This document shows positions 4,781 to 7,541 of a DNA stretch of 7,541 nucleotides, in pieces (positions within the stretch are counted from its first letter, which is position 1; each line of letters starts with the position of its first letter). The DNA comes from an uncultured Eubacteriales bacterium (GTDB lineage: Bacteria; Bacillota; Clostridia; Oscillospirales; Oscillospiraceae), in assembly GCA_900551355.1 (NCBI GenBank), contig URVR01000080.1, forward strand, positions 1 through 7,541, read 5' to 3'. A program made the position numbers and the translations under genes. A model generated the notes under the pieces. That model did no database searches, had not been told where the DNA came from, and worked only from the letters and a program-made list of their open reading frames with translations.

Positions 4781-7030
4781 TCAGTCCGTGACGGAGGTGT
4801 CGCCCAGCTGGACGGTGATGACTGTGCCGGCATCCACCTCCGTGCCCTCCTCAATGGACTGGGACAGCACACGGACGGAGGAGGATTCGCTGCCGGTGGT
4901 GCCGGAGAAGCGGATGAACAGCCCGGCGCCGGTGGCGGCGGTGTTGGCCTCGGAGGGCGTCTTGCCGATGAGGTGGGGCACCTTGCACTTGGCGGTGGAC
5001 TTATCCGCGCCGGCGTACAGGATGACGGCGGACTTGCCGGGGATGATGGCGCCGCCGGCGGGAGTCTGGTCGGTGACGGTGGCGCCGTCGCCGCTGACCT
5101 TGCAGCTGAGGCCCCGCTCGGTGAGCTTGCTCTTGGCCTCCTCCACGGACATGCCGATGACGTTGGGCACGGTGGTGTCCATGCCCAGCAGCTCCTCGGC
5201 GGAGTAGCTGGGCTCCACGCCCAGATAGGGCAGCACCTCGGCCATGATGGAGCTGGCGGTGGGGGCCACCATGTTGCCGCCGGAGACGTAGGTGCCGGTG
5301 GAACGGCTGGGGGTATCCATGGTCAGGAGCATGATGACCTGCGGGTCGTCGGCAGGGGCGAAGCACAGGAAGGACACTACCACGTCGCCGGTCTGGCCCT
5401 TATCGGCCGTACCGGTCTTGCCGCCGATGCGGTAGCCGGCCACCTGACCGTTTTTGCCGGTGCCGCTGGCCACCACATACTCCAGACACTCCCGCACGGT
5501 GGCGGACGTCTCCTCGCTGATGACCTGACGGATGGGGGTGCTGTCGTGCTGGTAGGTGACGCTGCCGTTGGAGTCGGTGATGCGCTCCACCAGATAGGGG
5601 CTGCGGAGGTAGCCGCCGTTGATGCAGGCGGCCTGGGCCGTAATAAGGGCGATGGGGGTGACGTTGAAGTTCTGACCGAAGGCGTAGCAGGCCAGGTCCA
5701 GCTGGGTGAAGCTGGCGGGGTCGGCAAAGATGCCCACGGCCTCGCCGCCCAGGTCGATGCCGGTGTCGTCCATGAGGCCGAAGGCCTTCATGTAGTTGTA
5801 GAACGTGGTGTTGCCCAGCTTCAGACCGTAGGAGATGAAGGCGGGGTTGCAGGAATTCCCCACGGACTGCACCAGCGTCTGCAGGCCGTGGCCGGCCTTG
5901 TTGGAACAGTGGATGGTGTAGTTGGAGATGTTGACGAAGCCATTGCAGTTGACGGTGGTGTTCATGTCGATGACACCCTCCTCCAGCGCGGCGGCCAGCG
6001 TCAGGATCTTGAAGGTGGAGCCGGGCTCGTAGGTGTCGTTCAGCGCCTTGTTGCGCCACTGGAGCAGCTGCATGTCGGCCAGCGTGCCCTCGCCCCGCTC
6101 CATCCGTTCCTGCAGGGTCTTATCCTGCACGGCGGAGAAGTCGTTGAGGTCGTAGTTGGGGTAGGAGGCCATGGCCAGGATGCCGCCGGTCCTGACGTCC
6201 ATGATGATGCCGGTGGCGCCGTTGGCGGCGGCGAACTTGTCGGCCATGGACTCAAGGCCCTTTTCCAGGTAATACTGGATGGTGGCGTCCAGCGTCAGCG
6301 TCAGGTCGCTGCCGTTCTGGGCGGCGAAATACTGCTCGTAGGCGTACATCATGTCGTTGCCGGCGTTGTCCTTGGCGGACACCACCAGGCCGCTCTGTCC
6401 CTCCAGCTCCTGCTCGTAGCGGGCCTCCAGCCCGTACAGGCCGGTGTTCTCGTCGCCCACGAAGCCGATGACGTGGGAGGCCAGGGAGCCATAGGGGTAG
6501 TAGCGCTTGGCGTCGGCCACCAGGTGGACGCCCACGATCTTGTTCTCGCTGATGTAGGTGCGGACGGCGTTGGCCGTCTCCTCCTCGGCGCGGAGCTTGA
6601 TCACCTCGTACTGGGACTCGGTGTTGTCCATACGCTTGCGGATGGAGGAGGCGTCGCTGCCCAGGATCTCGGCAAGGCCGGCGGCCAGGGAGTCCTTCGT
6701 CCACGACACGGGGGAATCCTTGTCGTTGACGGCGCGGTCGATCTCCAGCGGGGAGAGGATGATGGTCTCGGCGCTGGCGGAGATGGCCATGATGTTGCCG
6801 GTGCGGTCGTAGATGGTGCCGCGGGAGGCGGTGACCACCGTGCGGCGGGTCTGCTGGTTCACGGCCTTGCTTTGCAGCTCCTCATGGCGGATGATCTGCA
6901 GGTCGAACAGCTGGAAGAACAGCAGTACGAACATGGCCACGCCCATAATGAGCATCAGCACGAAGGACCGGGTCTGGATGACCCGGTTGGCGCGGCGGAT
7001 ATTTTCGTCTTTACGTTTGGGATCTGACAC
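4781..7030 (-). CDS. spoVD: SpoVD/FtsI-type class B penicillin-binding protein with two PASTA domains
   Basis: Membrane-anchored DD-transpeptidase that crosslinks septal peptidoglycan, normally paired with the FtsW/SpoVE enzyme encoded downstream. The protein is 749 residues from the GTG start. Layout: short basic cytoplasmic tail; membrane anchor about 22-47; PBP dimerisation region opening with RGTIYDRTGN (70-79); transpeptidase domain about 240-600 with EPGSTFK (active Ser338, Lys341), SCN (393-395) and GGKTGT (536-541); PASTA 1 about 618-675 (VPNVIGMSVEEAKSKL) and PASTA 2 about 683-743 (VPHLIGKTPSEA). All three catalytic motifs are intact. Bacillus subtilis SpoVD is shorter and has one PASTA domain, so this one is longer at the C-terminus. 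Position between ftsL and murE suits either a vegetative FtsI/PBP2 role or the sporulation-specific SpoVD role; only one such gene is in the window, so a vegetative role is quite possible. A TTG start further upstream (7106-7108) is less likely because it falls inside a hairpin. Confidence 0.93.
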   Translation of the reverse strand: MSDPKRKDENIRRANRVIQTRSFVLMLIMGVAMFVLLFFQLFDLQIIRHEELQSKAVNQQTRRTVVTASRGTIYDRTGNIMAISASAETIILSPLEIDRAVNDKDSPVSWTKDSLAAGLAEILGSDASSIRKRMDNTESQYEVIKLRAEEETANAVRTYISENKIVGVHLVADAKRYYPYGSLASHVIGFVGDENTGLYGLEARYEQELEGQSGLVVSAKDNAGNDMMYAYEQYFAAQNGSDLTLTLDATIQYYLEKGLESMADKFAAANGATGIIMDVRTGGILAMASYPNYDLNDFSAVQDKTLQERMERGEGTLADMQLLQWRNKALNDTYEPGSTFKILTLAAALEEGVIDMNTTVNCNGFVNISNYTIHCSNKAGHGLQTLVQSVGNSCNPAFISYGLKLGNTTFYNYMKAFGLMDDTGIDLGGEAVGIFADPASFTQLDLACYAFGQNFNVTPIALITAQAACINGGYLRSPYLVERITDSNGSVTYQHDSTPIRQVISEETSATVRECLEYVVASGTGKNGQVAGYRIGGKTGTADKGQTGDVVVSFLCFAPADDPQVIMLLTMDTPSRSTGTYVSGGNMVAPTASSIMAEVLPYLGVEPSYSAEELLGMDTTVPNVIGMSVEEAKSKLTERGLSCKVSGDGATVTDQTPAGGAIIPGKSAVILYAGADKSTAKCKVPHLIGKTPSEANTAATGAGLFIRFSGTTGSESSSVRVLSQSIEEGTEVDAGTVITVQLGDTSVTD

Positions 7031-7038
7031 GTTTTCTG

Positions 7039-7043
7039 CCTCC
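7039..7043 (-). promoter_or_regulatory. Ribosome binding site deciding the spoVD GTG start
   Basis: GGAGG on the minus strand, 8 nt before GTG 7028-7030. The resulting N-terminus, VSDPKRKDENIRRANRV, is a short basic tail before the membrane anchor, as in this family. The longer frame from a TTG at 7106-7108 would add 26 residues encoded by two hairpin-forming stretches and has only a weak AGAAGG upstream, so the GTG is preferred. Confidence 0.8.
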
Positions 7044-7052
7044 GAAAGCAAG

Positions 7053-7080
7053 GCCCGGCGCGGTTTTTCCGGAGCCGGGC
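7053..7080 (-). promoter_or_regulatory. GC hairpin just upstream of spoVD Shine-Dalgarno
   Basis: GCCCGGC pairs with GCCGGGC (7 bp); after a small internal loop, CGG pairs with CCG around an AAAAA loop. The stem ends about 10 nt before the spoVD GGAGG. No T-tract follows, so it is not a typical terminator. It is the third stem in the 122-nt ftsL-spoVD spacer. Confidence 0.55.
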
Positions 7081-7096
7081 GGGTTCTCGAATACCA

Positions 7097-7132
7097 AGCA
7101 AGGAGCAAGAAGTCGCCTTCTTACTCCTCACT
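7097..7132 (-). promoter_or_regulatory. 16-bp RNA hairpin with GCGA tetraloop, ftsL-spoVD spacer
   Basis: On the minus strand AGTGAGGAGTAAGAAG pairs over its full length with CTTCTTGCTCCTTGCT, with a GCGA loop. Thirteen pairs are Watson-Crick and three are G-U. GCGA fits the GNRA tetraloop pattern. The three wobbles pair only in the minus-strand RNA; on the plus strand they would be A/C mismatches, which fits a structure acting in the operon transcript. It is followed by TTGGTATTCG, not a T-tract. Possible roles are mRNA processing or stability between ftsL and spoVD, a protein or tertiary contact through the tetraloop, or attenuation. Confidence 0.65.
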
Positions 7133-7146
7133 GCCTCATGATATGG

Positions 7147-7159
7147 CCGCTGTCAGCGG
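7147..7159 (-). promoter_or_regulatory. Small hairpin around the ftsL stop codon
   Basis: CCGCT and AGCGG form a 5-bp stem with a 3-nt loop; the ftsL TGA (7153-7155) spans the loop and the adjoining base. It is short and could be chance in GC-rich sequence. It is listed because the ftsW stop lies in a similar structure. Confidence 0.3.
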
Positions 7160-7493
7160 AAATATTCCAGCACATAGTCCCAGCCCCGCTCCAGCTTATC
7201 CAGCAGGCCGCCCAGCGCGGCGCTGCCTTCGGCCTTGTAGAGCGTGACGCTGTCGTCGCCGGACAGGTCGATATACTGGATCTGGCCGCTGGTGGGCTTG
7301 GACATGCCGGCGGCCTCGGCCGCCGCCTTGACGGTGGCCAGGTCAAAGGTCTTTTCGTACTCCGTCAGCAGGGCGACGTGCTGCTCGTCCAGGGCTTCGA
7401 TCTCCCGCTTGATGGAGGAGACGCTGCCGGACACGTCGGTGAGCGTTACATAGCCCAGCATCAGCACCACCACCAGGGCCAGCAGCACCACGG
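7153..7493 (-). CDS. ftsL: FtsL-type cell division protein, 5' end missing
   Basis: Small bitopic membrane protein of the FtsL/DivIC (septum formation initiator) type; it links the division complex to the FtsW/FtsI synthase pair. The visible 112 residues start inside the membrane segment (VVLLALVVVLMLGYV), followed by a predicted extracellular coiled coil about residues 20-48 (SVSSIKREIEALDEQHVALL) and a conserved-looking AAGMSKPTSGQIQYIDL (60-76), typical of the family after the coil. The cytoplasmic N-terminus and true start are lost at the right edge. A GTG at 7489-7491 gives an apparent start only because the adapter supplies an in-frame TAA at 7501-7503; it should not be used. Position directly before the SpoVD/FtsI gene is the normal place for ftsL. 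FtsL and DivIC are weakly conserved, so the exact name rests largely on context. Confidence 0.85.
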
Positions 7494-7541
7494 CTGTCTC
7501 TTATACACATCTCCGAGCCCACGAGACGTAGAGGAATCTCG
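7494..7541. other. Nextera i7-side sequencing adapter, inverted copy (not genomic)
   Basis: Exact reverse complement of 1-48: mosaic end CTGTCTCTTATACACATCT (7494-7512), CCGAGCCCACGAGAC (7513-7527), index GTAGAGGA (7528-7535) and ATCTCG (7536-7541). This is what an Illumina read shows when it runs past a Nextera insert into the i7 adapter. Genomic sequence ends at 7493. Confidence 0.98.

Noticed and set aside
3236..7027. A 1263-codon plus-strand open frame opposite murE and spoVD
   Set aside because: It is codon-aligned with two well-supported genes, is dominated by Gly, Val, His, Ala and Asp, has no recognisable domain and runs across the intergenic spacer and promoter. It results from the absence of TTA, CTA and TCA sense codons.
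7106..7108. TTG as the start of the spoVD-type gene
   Set aside because: It lies inside the 16-bp hairpin, has only a weak upstream AGAAGG, and would add 26 residues of unconserved sequence. The GTG at 7028-7030 has GGAGG at 8 nt.
1..7541. A Tn5-like composite element with 48-bp terminal inverted repeats
   Set aside because: The repeats contain an Illumina index and primer sequence outside the mosaic end, there is no transposase gene, and the interior is a core dcw cluster.

Overview
The window is a short piece of a division-and-cell-wall (dcw) cluster. All six recognisable genes lie on the minus strand. In transcription order, right to left, they are ftsL (5' end cut off), a class B penicillin-binding protein of the SpoVD/FtsI type with two C-terminal PASTA domains, murE, mraY, ftsW/spoVE-type SEDS glycosyltransferase, and murG (3' end cut off). 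The gene order, the PASTA-bearing transpeptidase next to a SpoVE/FtsW-like protein, the meso-diaminopimelate-type MurE and the clearly GC-rich coding sequence suggest a spore-lineage Firmicute. An Oscillospiraceae/Ruminococcaceae-like gut clostridium is the best guess; this is an inference from gene content and composition, not a database result.

The two ends are not genomic. Positions 1-48 and 7494-7541 are perfect reverse complements of each other and match the Illumina Nextera i7-side adapter: the end of P7, index TCCTCTAC, the Read 2 primer part and the 19-bp Tn5 mosaic end. The biological sequence is therefore 49-7493. Both outer genes are broken by the library boundary, not by evolution.

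The genes form one chain of lipid II synthesis and septal wall assembly. MurE adds the third residue to the UDP-MurNAc peptide. MraY moves the completed MurNAc-pentapeptide to undecaprenyl phosphate, giving lipid I, and MurG adds GlcNAc, giving lipid II. The FtsW-type enzyme polymerises lipid II and the SpoVD/FtsI-type enzyme crosslinks it. FtsL is the small membrane protein that connects this pair to the division complex. murD, found between mraY and spoVE in the classical Bacillus order, is absent here, and murF is also not in the window.

The genes do not overlap. They are separated by five spacers of 53-122 nt, each with a good Shine-Dalgarno sequence. Four of the five hold a clear potential RNA hairpin on the transcribed strand, none followed by a T-tract. 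The fifth, before murE, instead carries a consensus extended -10 promoter. The spacers, particularly ftsL-spoVD with its 16-bp stem closed by a GNRA-type tetraloop, are the least explained part. I see no new defence, mobile or biosynthetic system; the coding content is conserved core machinery.
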